Positions 21,481 through 32,886 are shown, counted from the first letter of the stretch. The stretch: DNA of 64,000 bases from Nemertoderma westbladi (GCA_032718475.1 JAUCBJ010001006.1:1-64000), one strand, 5' to 3'. Notes: generated by a model from the sequence alone, not told the origin. Numbers and translations are program-made.

Positions 21481-23550
21481 GATCCTGAAGTCAAGGCAGT
21501 ATATGCTGTCCATGTTGCTGAATCCTTTACTTTAGAATTTGTATCAAAGTTGTCATCCTTATCTAGAGCCCAACGGGTCCTTGCTTGGGTATTTAGGTTT
21601 ATCCAAAACTGTCAAAACAAGGTTCATCAGCATTCTACTCTGAGTGTTTCAGAACTCAGGTATTTATTAAATTATATGATCAAGTCTGTACAAAATTCCT
21701 TTTACTCCAATGAGATTGCCAATTTATCCAATGGGAACCCCGTTGGAAAAGATAGCTCTTTGTTGACATTGCTTCCCAAATTGGATGAAGATGGTTTACT
21801 CAGAGTTGGTGGCCATATTTCGAAGTCTGACCTCCCTAATTCTGTATGCCACCCTATTATTCTCTGTAACAATTGTAGGTTTACTGATCTTGCTATTCTA
21901 AATACTCACAAGATAGTTTTTCACGAAGGAGAAGATCATACCTTAAATAATTTAAGACAAACCTACTTGGTTCCTAAAGCAAGATCTTTGATTCGTAAGC
22001 TTTTATTTCATTGTACATTTTGTAAGAAACGTCGCTCGAATTTCACTGAAGTCAAGGCAGTATATGCTGTCCATGTTGCTGAATCCTTTACTTTCGAATT
22101 TGTATCAAAGTTGTCATCCTTATCTAGAGCCCAACGGGTCCTTGCTTGGGTATTTAGGTTTATCCAAAACTGTCAAAACAAGGTTCATCAGCATTCTACT
22201 CTGAGTGTTTCAGAACTCAGGTATTTATTAAATTATATGATCAAGTCTGTACAAAATTCCTTTTACTCCAATGAGATTGCCAATTTATCCAATGGGAACC
22301 CCGTTGGAAAAGATAGCTCTTTGTTGACATTGCTTCCCAAATTGGATGAAGATGGTTTACTCAGAGTTGGTGGCCATATTTCGAAGTCTGACCTCCCTAA
22401 TTCTGTATGCCACCCTATTATTCTCTGTAACAATTGTAGGTTTACTGATCTTGCTATTCTAAATACTCACAAGATAGTTTTTCACGAAGGAGAAGATCAT
22501 ACCTTAAATAATTTAAGACAAACCTACTTGGTTCCTAAAGCAAGATCTTTGATTCGTAAGCTTTTATTTCATTGTACATTTTGTAAGAAACGTCGAGCTA
22601 GGCCTGTTGCTCCTCTTATGGCTGCTTTACCCCGGCCGCGATTGTCTCCTATGACATTTCCATTCCGAAACATGGGTATAGACTATTTCGGTCCACTTTA
22701 TGTCCATCATCACAGAGAAACGTTATTGTCTTCTCGTAACTTGCCTTGTAACAAGGGCATTCCATTTAGAGATTGTCCATTCATACAGAACGGATATGGA
22801 TATGGAACATGGATACAGACAGTTTTCTTATGGGCTTTCGTAGAGTATTTGCCCATCGTGGTACCCCCGCTATTGGTTATAGTGATAAATAATGGCAGCA
22901 ATTTCACTAGTGGTGAAAAGGAACTCCGAGATTGCCTTGAAGTTCTTGATCAGTCTTCTATCAAAAATACTCTAGCTCAGAAAGGAATTACATGGCATTT
23001 TAATTCCCCTGCTGCACTACATTTTGGTGGTGTTTGGGAACGTCTGGTTAGATCCGCAAAGAAAGCTTTGAAAGTGAATCTTGGTAACCAGTTATCGAAA
23101 CAGTTATCGTTGAGGTCGAACATTTAATGAATAGTCGTCCACTCACGCATATTAGCATAGATCCTCATGAACAGAAGCAATAACACCGAACCACATCGTA
23201 CTTGGTTGTGGTATTCCCAATGTAGCCCCTGCTTTTGTCGATGATTCCGACATTGGCAGTAAGAAACGTTGGTTGTCTACTCAAGCTTTAATAAACAACT
23301 TCTGGAAACGATGGATGACTGAATATGTTCCATCTCAAATTGAACGTAAAATTTGGTTAAGAGATCGCAGAAACTTATGTCCTGGGGACATAGTTCTTGT
23401 TGTATTCTCGAACTCTCCATGAGGACATTGGCCTCTTGGTAAAGATTTGGAAACCTTTCCCGGGTCTGACTGAGTTGTCCGTTCCGTTAAGGTCTGTGCA
23501 AATGGAAAAGACTATACTCGACCCGCTGTAAAAGTATGCTTCTTAGAAGA
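21313..23550 (+). pseudogene. BEL-1 integrase with duplicated zinc domain, then DUF5641-like tail
   Basis: The open frame 21313-23127 (604 codons) contains the end of RNase H (NPADHCSRG) and then two tandem copies of the integrase zinc-binding region: an HHCC pattern with HKIVFHEGEDHTLNNL and HCTFCKKRR, 187 residues apart. The catalytic core follows: GIDYFGPL (first Asp), VINNGSNF (the second Asp of the usual DNG is Asn) and GGVWERLVRS (Glu present). After 23127 the frame breaks, but the DUF5641-like region is readable (NNFWKRWMTEYVPSQ, NLCPGDIVLVV). The missing Asp and the breaks show it is inactive. Confidence 0.8.
21485..22606 (+). repeat. 561-bp in-frame tandem duplication in BEL-1 integrase
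   Basis: The segment starting CTGAAGTCAAGG at 21485 is repeated at 22046. The copies stay nearly identical to about 22033 and 22594; one visible change is TTTAGAATTT versus TTTCGAATTT. The period of 561 is divisible by three, so the frame stays open and 187 residues are duplicated. The similarity implies a recent event, or an assembly error. Confidence 0.9.
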
Positions 23551-23605
23551 GGCTAACAATGAAAGAAATGTATAACTCCTCTTACATCGTAGTTAGGGCC
23601 GGCTT

Positions 23606-23998
23606 TGTTACAGCCGGTCTCATTTACCCACTTATTGTGCTATATCTGATATGTTATTCTACCTACCGGTCATTTCACAAACTGAATATATTATTAGCCA
23701 ATAGAAATAAGCCACCTTTATGTTTGGTATATATACCTATCTGTGTGTATCATTAGGTACTTCTATTGTGTAAACTCATTCTGCATTCTGTTCTTTGTTA
23801 GTTATAGTTCATTAGGCCTAGGTCTAGGTATCCATGTCTTCATCGTATGTAATGTAATATTATTGTTTAGACCTACCTACATCTGGAGACACATATGTAA
23901 CTCGTAACACTGTAACAAGTATCCATTAAATGTAACATAAGTAACTTCGTTATTATACTTTCCGATTTTCTCAACTATATTGCGGAGAATGTCTGACA
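23606..23998 (+). repeat. Candidate 3' LTR of BEL-1
   Basis: It begins TGTTACAGCC and ends ATGTCTGACA (TG...CA), has AT-rich sequence with TATATATACC in between, and lies 55 bp after the end of pol, where a 3' LTR is expected. No partner LTR is visible on the left, so both ends are provisional. Confidence 0.45.
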
Positions 23999-24608
23999 GG
24001 CCGACTTTTCTTGCTCACCCGGCTCTAAACGCAGTTCCGTCATTTCAAACTAATCCATCACCGCTCCATGAAAACAGTAAGTAAGACTGTTTTCACCAAT
24101 CAAAATATAAATTATTTACAAAATATTTCTTAGGTCTAATGGTGGGGCCTAAAATATAAAATAATCACTACCTAATTATTGCATGCTTATTATTGCAGGT
24201 ACAGCGTAAATACATTCTATCAAACATACAAAATACAAATGTTCCTTGCAGACCTGCCCACCGACCCCTCCCCCTCTAATGATTAACATGAACTCTTTTT
24301 ATTAAATAATTTTATTAATTTATTGCAGCGATATATTAATTGATTTTAAATCTTTACTCTATATGTTGGAATTAATAAAATTAAATGTCAAAATACAAAT
24401 TTACCAATTAACTTTAGTGCATACAATACAAAAAAGAGGGCTTTCGGTTATCAAAATAAACAAATTAAACTAATTAGAACAAATCAAAACAAATAATTTC
24501 AAAGCTTTCAATAATCTTTCATATATTACAAATATACATAATAAATTTTCCAAATTAAATCAGTCTAAATATAAACAAACATAATCGCTAATAATTTCCA
24601 AATAAGTC
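23999..24608. other. AT-rich non-coding stretch
   Basis: No ORF. It lies between the BEL-1 end and the BEL-2 third ORF, and may hold the 3' UTR or 3' LTR of BEL-2 (minus), but no paired LTR is available to test this. Confidence 0.4.
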
Positions 24609-24684
24609 TTAAAGTGTCCTCCTGACGAGCTCAATAGTTTGTCCTGCTGGTTTGGATATCTTCTCCTGAGCGCTAATCGCTAAC

Positions 24685-24704
24685 GGTAGGCTCGCAAGCC
24701 TTCC
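24685..24704. repeat. Palindromic 20-bp motif, copy 2
   Basis: GGTAGGCTCGCAAGCCTTCC. On the minus strand it reads GRLASLP in a short frame from 24713 to 24609, downstream of the third ORF. Confidence 0.9.
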
Positions 24705-24748
24705 TTTCTCCATAATCTCTCTCTCTACGCTTTCGTTCCTCAACGCCT

Positions 24749-25494
24749 TCATCCGTTTATACGATTAATCGGTGACTTTGGTCTAGCTGGGCTTGGGCTC
24801 CTACGTCGAGTTGCCTGCGGTTCTAGAATACCGGGAAATGAAACGACTGCCATCTCCTTGGGTTCGGTTTGATCATAGGATATCAAATAAAATGGTAGGC
24901 TCGCGAGCCTTCCGCCGAACTCCTCAATCTCGCCTTTCTCGTACGCCTTGTACGCCCTATACAGGCTTAAGGCTTCCCGTTTCTCTTGTGTCAACTTATT
25001 AGACTCGTCTACTACCATACTATAGACATCTGGTTCGACTAATTTGGGTTCATAAATGACAATCTTGCCCGCGTTCGGTCCACTCATCTTAAACGAGTGG
25101 TACGGATTTTTCAAAGGGTATCCGCCTTCTTGGTAACGCAGACTTTGGTGGTTTGGGCAACGCGCTAATATCGGCTCGGAGTTCTCCGGGTTCAAGCGGA
25201 TAGGATTTGCATTGTCTTGCGCACACATACATCCTCCACATTTATAGAACAGTTTATAAATGGAGAACGCTTCCTTAGTTTCCAGATCCGCTCCTCGAAT
25301 TGTGTCTATAAAAATCGTATCTCTGTGTCTCGGGTCCTCGCAAACGTCACTGGCGTCGCATAACGCATCGTAGGGATACAACGCATTGAACTCCGCGCGT
25401 AACTCATCCACTCTTTTGTTATAAGCATCTATTCATTGTCGCGAAACATTCGGGTCCGCCTTGGATTTAGCGAGCTTGGCTGTAGTCCTAGCCA
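24749..25494 (-). pseudogene. BEL-2 third ORF, unknown cysteine-containing protein
   Basis: The ATG at 25494 (MARTTAKLAKSKADP) leads through one in-frame TGA (about 25432-25434) into 220 open codons. Visible features: a cysteine cluster (FYKCGGCMCAQ, then ILARCPNHQSL) that could bind zinc, a region with YEPKLVEPDVYSMVVDE, and a basic C-terminal tail with RRRSPSPARPKSP. There is no signal peptide or membrane segment. I do not recognise the family. The position after pol parallels the extra ORF of BEL-4, but I see no sequence similarity between them. A palindromic motif (24894-24913) is inserted in frame and adds GRLASLP. Confidence 0.6.
24894..24913. repeat. Palindromic 20-bp motif, copy 3
   Basis: GGTAGGCTCGCGAGCCTTCC, in which the core GGCTCGCGAGCC is a perfect palindrome. 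It lies in frame in the third ORF and encodes GRLASLP. Confidence 0.9.
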
Positions 25495-25685
25495 TACTCT
25501 CCACTCCGAACACATTAAAGTTTTGGCCCCATATCGGTTGAACGGTGCCTGGTGCTCCTGTTCCTGCGTGAATCCCTTTATATAGTGTTTCTACTAGAGG
25601 AAGCACAAACAGAGGTTAGATGTGAGGAGACTTAGAGCTTTGTCGGCTTTTGGCTCAACTTTGCTCTAAAACCCCTACCCATTTG

Positions 25686-26171
25686 TGATGTGAATATACT
25701 TGATGTGAATATACTTATGACTATTATTACCGTACAAAGGTGTAAGGACCTAAGTCCATTATACATTATACATATACATACATACCATTCCGGTCGTGCA
25801 TATATACTGCATATCATACATACAGACTTCAGAGTTGATAGAATATACATCCTGTATTTATTATTACATACTGACACTTTCTCATGACACAGAGACATAA
25901 GATGGCGCAGTTGTGTCTATTAGCTTTGACCACCCTACATGGTTTTGCTAATGACCTACGTAACTTACAATAACTGATAACACTGCAACATAAAAAACGG
26001 GACTTTTAATATAAAAAAAAAACCATACAACAACGGCTACACCGCGGCGAATACTGGAATACCTGTACTGCTGTACTACTGAACCGTACTGCCGTACTGG
26101 ATATACTAATTGCTGTATTTGTATTTATACTTTGATTATTTGCGTGTTGCCATATACATTCAAGGTCAACA
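25686..26171 (+). repeat. Possible 5' LTR/leader of Gypsy-1
   Basis: Starts with a 15-bp tandem duplication (TGATGTGAATATACT twice) and ends shortly before the gag ATG at 26181. There is no second LTR for comparison, so the boundaries are weak. Confidence 0.35.
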
Positions 26172-26180
26172 TTGGGCAAC

Positions 26181-27523
26181 ATGTCTATCTCCCCGGAGGA
26201 TACCTACAATCTGTCCGAGGAGGTAATCAACAGCCTCGCCAGGGCAACTTTAATTGAACACTGCAACAACGCAGACGTGGAGTACGATTCGAAAACCACC
26301 ACGGTCGTACTACGCAAACGGTTAATTAATTCGCTGTCTCTGTCCGGAGATGCGGACGCAGATGATGCAACTGCATCGGGTTCCACCCAGGGTTCCACCT
26401 ATGACCTGGGCCGGTTACTCGCACAACTCAATGCACAAAGACGCGAGGACGAGGAATGCTGAGAAGAACGTTTTATGCGATTCATGGAACAGCAGTTAGC
26501 AACCCGGGACCAGCAAACCATTTCAACACCACCTCGATTACATGATCGTGATACCGGTACTGGTACCGCCGATAGTGGAAACACCGCTAGACTAACTGTG
26601 CGACCCCCACAAATCCTGGATGTGGGGATCCGGTTTAAATCGTTTAAATGCTGGGAATCTGCGTGGTTAAATTACTCAAGGGTCACCAAACTCGACAAGA
26701 AACCCAGGGTTGACAAGATTGCTACGCTGTTCTCATATTGTAGTCCGGATTTTCTAAACCAGATACAGTACACACTCGAAATCGACCAAGATACATCCCT
26801 GGAAATGCATGAAGTCTTGGGCGAGATCCGCACTTATCTACGCGCGGATCAAAACATTGCCGTCGATCGCTACGAACTTGTACGGCAGAAACAAGTCGAT
26901 GGCCAGGAATTTGACGACTTTTACATTAAACTCTGTGAGATGGCAGACAACGCACAAATAGAGTCAATGTCCAAAGATGATTGGTTAACAACCCTCGTTG
27001 TCTGCGGTATATGGGTGACGAAACTCGGGAAGAACTCTTCGGTAAACGACCATTATTTTCCCGAGCCGCTACTGTGGATTTCTGCCGTAACCGGGAGATG
27101 GCTGCTAGGGAAGGCCAGCGTCGGAAACATTGAGTAAACGTGGTTCAACATTCCGCCACTTCACAACCAACCCAACAACGGGGACGTTATCCGCAAAAAT
27201 CAAAGACTCTTTACAAACGCGATAAGGACAGTAAATCCCAACAACATTCACAAACACCTTCTTCCAATGCCCGTGACGCTATCAAACGTTGTAAATCTCA
27301 GGGTAAATGTATTAATTGCGGTGGAAATTGGCCCCACACCACAGACCAACCATGCAAGGCGGCCAATAAAAACTGCAACCACTGCGGAAAACAGGGACAT
27401 TTTGCATCAAAATGTCTTGGTAAAACATATTCGAAACCCCCACAATCCACCGGCGCTATTCTAATCGCCGACATACAGTACACGGATATACAGCTGCTCA
27501 CTACAGACCCCTCATCCCGATAG
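26181..27523 (+). pseudogene. Gypsy-1 gag with nucleocapsid
   Basis: The ATG at 26181 (MSISPEDTYNLSEEVI) opens a frame with a SAP-like N-terminal helix pair. It is stopped by TGA at 26460-26462 and continues in the same frame (MEQQLATRDQ) into a capsid-like segment (VDKIATLFSYCSPDFLNQI, DRYELVRQKQVDGQEFDDFY). It shifts frame near 27010. The final frame carries two zinc-binding motifs: CINCGGNWPHTTDQPC (CX2CX8... type) and CNHCGKQGHFASKC (a classical CX2CX4HX4C knuckle). In an active element it would package the RNA. Confidence 0.75.
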
Positions 27524-27560
27524 ATCTTTTCTACAAAGGAGACTACATTGGGAATAAATA

Positions 27561-28540
27561 TGCATTGCCGATACGGGCGCGCAGGTTATAGCAGCTGGTT
27601 CCGATATACTGGAGGAGTGGGACATCACGGATTTAACAGACCCAGACTACCCTCTAGAGGGCGCCAATGGAACACCCATTGAATGTGAGGGGCGCATTGA
27701 ACTCAGCCTCACTATCCAGTGCTAGAACACACAGGGACTGGGTATACAATATACATATGTCCAGACATATCCAAGGGAGCAGTATACCTTCCATTATCGG
27801 CATGTAAAGGTTTGGGTATTGTCCACCCCGAATTCCCGAAACCACTACACCTAATTACCAAGTTCATTGATGGGATACAATGTACACCCGTCAACACCCA
27901 ACGTGCACTGGTCGACACCCAACGTACACCCGTTGACACTGAACATGCACCCGTTGGTACCCAACATGAACCCGTCAACACCCAACATGAACCCGTCAAC
28001 ACCCAACACAAACCCGTCGACACCCAACATGCCACTTTGGCAATCAACACCATATCCAATGATAACCAATCGATTGAGATCGAAAAACAGAAACTTCTCA
28101 ATGAATACTCTGATGTTTTTGGGACCAGAGGTCAACTGCGGACCATGGCAGGCCCACCAATGACGATTGAGTTGGTGGATGATGCGAAACAATTCTGCCT
28201 CTACGCGCACCATCCAATACCCCATCCGTTTCGGGAGAAAACTAAAAAAAAAATTGAGGATATGCTTCAAAAAGGCATAATAGAACGAACAGGCGACCGT
28301 GCTGTTGAATGGTGCCACCCAATTGTGGTTTGCCAAAAACCCAACCAACCTGGTGAAATTCGTATAACTGTTGATTTAACAAAACTCAACAGTCAAGTAA
28401 AGTGCACCATACACAACGCCCGTTCACCAGGCGATGTTGTGTCTGGCCGTACACCAGGCACATGCCTTTTCTCGACCCTGGATGCCAAATCGGGGTATTG
28501 GCAGGTCGAACTCAACGAACAATCTCGAGACTATAAGAAA
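27561..28540 (+). pseudogene. Gypsy-1 aspartic protease and truncated RT
   Basis: The protease active site reads CIADTGAQVIAAG (from about 27562). A stop at 27722-27724 and a change of frame lead into the frame 27719-28687. That frame has a repeat-rich linker and then Ty3/Gypsy RT blocks: HHPIPHPFREKTKKKIEDML, GIIERTGDRAVEWCHPIVV, EIRITVDLTKLN and FSTLDAKSGYWQVEL (block A, catalytic Asp present). Similarity ends near 28540, before the YxDD block, so the copy is truncated. Residues after that are not RT. Confidence 0.78.
27886..28034 (+). repeat. 24-bp tandem repeat in Gypsy-1 protease-RT linker
   Basis: About six imperfect 24-bp units (CACCCGTCAACACCCAACAT and four more bases) encode PVNTQHE/A-type octapeptides. 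All units keep the frame. Confidence 0.85.
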
Positions 28541-29161
28541 TTGCCTAATGACTTCGGGTTTTGCGTGGTTTCGCACTGGCTCCTTATCCAAAAATGTGCC
28601 GATAAAAAACGAATTCCGGGTAAACTAGCCGCGAGTCTAAAATACTCACCTTTTAATTTCCCAAACTACATTCCCAAAAGAAAATAGTGCAGTCGAGAAT
28701 TAATTTGGTCTAAATAATAGTAGACACGACTACGTAGAACAAGGCCGGTTTTCTTTTCCAAAAAAATTTTATTGGTAGGCTCGCAAGCCTTCCATCCGCT
28801 CTTGTCCTCCCCAATTTTAATTTTAATTTTTATCTAGCTGTATTCTAGAATTCGCATTCACTGGAGAATCATTTTTCTTAAATTTAAATCCAACTAAATG
28901 GATTTGTCTAATAATTTTTGAAAAATTGTCTCACTTGTGGGGTGGGTTCCAAGTGGAATTCCATTCCTACTGTTCACACAATCCCGCTCCTATGTGATAC
29001 ATAAGGGTACTACCCTCCATGTTCACATATAAAGACAATGGCATTCCACCACTGTCTCTATCTACAGTGAAGAGGATTACAAATACACATACAGTAATAC
29101 AAAATACTAAATTACTAAAATATGGTAAAGCTATGTGGCGGCCAACAAAGGTCCCACATTT
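28541..29161. other. BEL-2 3' region between pol and Gypsy-1
   Basis: Non-coding. It contains palindromic motif copy 4 (28774-28793) and AT-rich sequence. The junction with Gypsy-1 is somewhere in 28540-28770. Confidence 0.55.
28774..28793. repeat. Palindromic 20-bp motif, copy 4
   Basis: GGTAGGCTCGCAAGCCTTCC, identical to copy 2, in the non-coding part of BEL-2 downstream of pol. Confidence 0.9.
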
Positions 29162-30450
29162 CTATTTACTAATATTGAGTGGAGATTTGTAGTCTCCTGT
29201 CTCGTTTCTAGTCTCCTCAAGGAGCACGAGACGTTGTACAGGCCTATCTACGGTACGTCCATCAATATTCCGTACAGTAACTGTCCTTGTTACACCAGTT
29301 GTAGGGTGTGTGGTCAAAATGACTCCAGTCAGCCAAAAACGTCTGTTCAGATAGGCTTCACCCAATAAAACGTGGTCACCGCATCTCAAACATCGGGTAT
29401 TAAAATACCAAGAGGTTCTGGTTGAAATAGAGGGCAAATAATATTTCTGCCATATTTCCCAGAATTTGTTGGCTAGCAACTGAGTGATTTTCCAAGCTTT
29501 GTTGCCGTATCTGTCGCTATCGACAGGTACCGAAGTGGGCAACAATGTCGTCGGCGCCTGCATAAGCAGGTGCGCTTGTGTCAAGGCAAACTGTGACTCA
29601 TTGTTGTCTGGGATCAAAGCGATCGGTCGAGTATTCAAAACCGCTTCTATTTCTATTAACAACGTCGTCAGTTGGTCGTCTGTTAATATGTGTTGCGTCA
29701 GTATTACTTTCGCCATAGCCGTCTTAATTGAGCCAATCAGCCTTTCCCAAACGCCGCCTCTCCACAGACTGTCGGAAGTGTTAAAGTTCCAAACAATATG
29801 GTGAGGACGTAGTTCCTCGGAAATCTGGTTTTGGTCCAACTCCTTTAAAGCTCTGGTGATTTCGTTCCGTGCACCAACAAAGTTAGTCCCTTGGTCGCAT
29901 TAAATGGATTTGACCAATCCATGTCTAGCGATAAATCACCGTAAGGCTAGGATAAAGGCGTTGGTGGATAAGTCTGTCACACGCTCAATATGGACAGCTC
30001 TGCTGGCCATGCAAGTGAAGATCAATCCCCAACGTTTTACCTGTACCCTTCCGCGTTGCGGGATTATGGGTCCAAAACAGTCTATCCTGGTCTCAGTGAA
30101 AGGGGGTCTAAAAGCCTGTAATCTCGCTAGTGGTAGTTCACTCATTTCTTGGTGTCCTATCCTTGCCGCGTGCACCTTCTTACAAATCATACAGTTCCAT
30201 GATACCAAACTCAGTGCCTTGCTAGGCCTAATCAGTACGAACCTTTTGCATAAGTGTGATAAACAGTGATGTCTACCTACCTGTTTGAGTCATACATGTG
30301 CGTCCAGTATCATAGCGCGCTGTAACTCATGGTGTTGCGGTATCAATACTTGACGGTAAGTCAAGTATTTTCCTTGAGCGGAGTGTGATCGCTGTGGCCA
30401 CACCTTCCTCCAAAGAAGTCAAATTCAGTAAGTTGTTAATACCTAATAAG
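29162..30450 (-). pseudogene. BEL-2 integrase and C-terminal DUF5641-like region
   Basis: Minus strand: the zinc-domain end (CMICKKVHAARIGHQEM) leads to the core with RIDCFGPI (first Asp) and SRAVHIE. A break near 29900 precedes CDQGTNFVGARNEI (second Asp), and GGVWERLIGSIKTAM supplies the Glu. The tail has NKFWEIWQKYYLPS and LRCGDHVLLGE, typical of the DUF5641-like region of BEL pol. The three catalytic acids are all readable, but frameshifts and stops separate them, so the gene is dead although the parts are little diverged. Confidence 0.8.
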
Positions 30451-30456
30451 TGTGTA

Positions 30457-31712
30457 CTAGTCCGCTCCAATGGGTCGTCCAATGGAGTGTCTAGTAGACA
30501 GTCTGGTGAGGCATCCGACGAACAGTCTAAAGAGACGTCTGGTGAGACATAGCGCCTGTCGTCTGTCCCAAAAAAAGTCTGGCATAGCTTCTGTCAGAAT
30601 GTCTGGTCCAAAGTCTAGTGGACAGTCTGTCGAGATATCTGGTGGAAAGTCTGGCGAAATGTCCGGTAGACAATCTTTTGAGAGTTCCATAAAACAATCT
30701 GGCGAACAATCCGGAGAACAATCTGGTGTCGCTTCTGGTGAATAATCTAGCGAGACATCTGGTGAAAAATCCGGCAAAACATCTGGTGAAATCTCCTGCG
30801 GAACTTCCAGTGAAAGATTCGTATGAACGTCTGGTCGAAGGTCTGGTGAGACGTCTGGCGTAATGTCAGGTCTAATGTCCAGGTCATCAGATTTTGTCTG
30901 TCCTTGTTTCCTCTTGACCTTGGCGTTGGCTTTCGCTTTGGACTTGACAACAGTGTCGAATTTTATCTCGGCACCCTCCGGTATGGTGTTAGTTGTTGCG
31001 TCGAATAACAGTGGCCATTCGTCTGATGGTCGTTGAAGGAAATCGGGTCCTCTAAACCAAGAGGATTTATTGTCCGGTTTACAAAAGTCGATCGGTAGCA
31101 TCCCCCGTGACACGATGTCAGCTGGGTTCAGCTTCCCTGGACAGTGACGCCAATCTTGTTTGAGGGACCGGTCTAATATTTCAGCCCGTCTGTTGGCTAT
31201 GAAAGTCTTGAACTTGAATGTTTCAATGATTATGTACCAAAGTACCAACGTCGCATCCGTCCAATATGTGACCTTCACATTAGCCTCCAGCTCGCATTGA
31301 ACTAGACTGACAATATCGGTGGATATCGTCCCAGCTTGCAGCTCTCCACAAGGTACAGTCATATACTTCAACGGCATTGTTCTAGCCCTTGAAGTAACGA
31401 GAGACACTTCATAGCTGTCTGATGTCACTTGTTGTCTAAGATACAAAGTAACCCCCAGTCCATCCTTACTAGCGTCACTAAAGCTGTGAAGCTCCAAATC
31501 GACAGGAAAGATGGTCTGCAAAGGAAAGTATACCCTTGGTATGGTATAGTCTTATAAGAACGTCAGTTGGGCTTCCCAGTCCCTCCATTGCTCAGCTAAC
31601 TTTTCTGGGATGAGATCGTCCCATTCCAGTCCGGCTTGCCAAATGCTGCACAGTATGATCCTGGCATGTAGGATCACTGGACTAATGAAACACAATGGGT
31701 CATACAATCGAC
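30457..31712 (-). pseudogene. BEL-2 RNase H with expanded SPD repeat
   Basis: The open frame 31521-30457 starts within RNase H (LELHSFSDASKDGLGVTLYL, YWTDATLVLWYI, IANRRAEILDRS, NPADIVSRG, WFRGPDFL). It then runs into a lysine-rich stretch and a long array of SPDV/SPDI-like tetrapeptides (30529-30890), and ends in a different low-complexity frame. The part 31521-31712 continues RT into RNase H with one stop. The domain degrades the RNA strand of the hybrid. The repeat array between RNase H and integrase is unusual. Confidence 0.78.
30529..30890 (-). repeat. 12-bp repeat array encoding SPD(V/I/C) units
   Basis: The minus strand has degenerate 12-bp units (pattern TCNCCNGANNTN) giving tetrapeptides such as SPDV, SPDC, RPDI and PPDI, about 25-30 in number. 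The acidic, proline-rich string separates RNase H from integrase. Confidence 0.85.
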
Positions 31713-32788
31713 TCATGGACGATAAGCAAGTCCTCTCTTAGTGAGAGGTTTAGGTTGTCCGTTGGACCTTACACGTACCATAAAGTTGTCGGTGTTCGGG
31801 TCCCAACTAAGTCCTAATCCCTTGGTCGTAGGTAGAGGTTCTAGGTCTAAGTCCAAGTCACCTCCACTGCGATCTGTCGGGTCGAATGATTTCACTAGTT
31901 TGGGTTTATTGGAAGCAAACTTTGTAAGGCGAAATCCGCCCTCAGGGAGACAATCCTGGAGTTGGTGTGCTACGATTGTAACGCGCTCCATAGTGTCACA
32001 ACTCTTGAGGCCATCATCCACGTAGAAGTCTCGTTTCACTGTCTGAGCTACCTCTGGGTCGAATTGGTCTTGTCTGTCCAATGCTGTCTGCTTTAAGGCG
32101 TACATGGTGCAGTTCGGGCTGTCCCTGGCTCCGAAAACTCTTACCTGCATTTGGTAAGTTTCTGGCGGAAGTTCTAACGTCACAGGTGAAAGCTACTTTG
32201 CGTTGTCTAAAAAGCATTAGGACTCCCATGAGGTAATTATTTATATTTGGCCCGTCCATCAGTTCACTGTTCATAGACATCCCTTGGTAAAGCGCAGCGC
32301 AGTCGGTGACTACACGCACCTTGCCAGGTTTGTCCGGATGTCGATCAAAATGATGTGGCAGGTAATATGTCTGATCTGTGGTTACCTCTGGATTTAATAT
32401 CCTAATGGCGTATCCCTTTTGGAGATACGTCTGAAGTTGCGCATTGTATTGCATATGGGCCATCTCATTACGCAACAATCACTGCCTTATTGATTTGAGT
32501 CGCCTCAAAGCAAGCGGGTAGTTTTTAACAAGCTTAGGTTGTCCATTGCACCACAACATGCCAACTTCATAGTGGCCATTCGCGGTCTGGCGAATGGTAT
32601 ATCTCATAATATTTAATGACTGTTTTTCCTGTTCTGACATAGCGGTCTCGTAATTACCGGGTTCTACTGAGTCCTGTTCTAACAATTTAATGGTCCGTTC
32701 AGTCAGCAGTCGGTCAAGCGCTGCTTGCACTGCGCCATGGTCCTCGTCCACGCCTTTGTCCGCTGCAGTGGCTAGTGTCAATGTGTCT

Positions 32789-32808
32789 GGTAGGCTCGTA
32801 AGCCTTCC
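32789..32808. repeat. Palindromic 20-bp motif, copy 5
   Basis: GGTAGGCTCGTAAGCCTTCC, with one core change (CGCAAG to CGTAAG). In the BEL-2 pol frame it reads GRLTSLP. Confidence 0.88.
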
Positions 32809-32866
32809 GGTGTCACTAGTCGGCGTCGAATCGTCGTGAGGCAGTTTGACAACCTTCTGATCTGTT

Positions 32867-32886
32867 GGTAGGCTTGCAAGCCTTCC
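32867..32886. repeat. Palindromic 20-bp motif, copy 6
   Basis: GGTAGGCTTGCAAGCCTTCC, in which GGCTTGCAAGCC is a perfect 12-bp palindrome. It reads GRLASLP in the same frame as copy 5, 78 bp away. Confidence 0.9.

Larger units (their letters stand above)
11448..23998 (+). mobile_element. BEL-1: BEL/Pao LTR retrotransposon, 5' LTR missing, interrupted by LINE-3
   Basis: Gag, protease, RT, RNase H, integrase and the C-terminal DUF5641-like region follow in BEL/Pao order on the plus strand. The protease is split by LINE-3. A candidate 3' LTR (23606-23998) follows the pol end. I find no matching 5' copy, so the left end is truncated or too diverged. Several frameshifts, replaced catalytic residues and a 561-bp tandem duplication show an inactive copy. 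Confidence 0.82.
25686..28540 (+). mobile_element. Gypsy-1: 3'-truncated Ty3/Gypsy element inside BEL-2
   Basis: Plus-strand gag, zinc knuckles, aspartic protease and the first half of RT, ended abruptly near 28540. The 5' limit is a guess: a possible LTR starts at the TGATGTGAATATACT pair (25686-25715) and ends before 26172. RNase H, integrase and the right LTR are missing. Its orientation is opposite to BEL-2, and BEL-2-type sequence lies on both sides. Confidence 0.72.
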
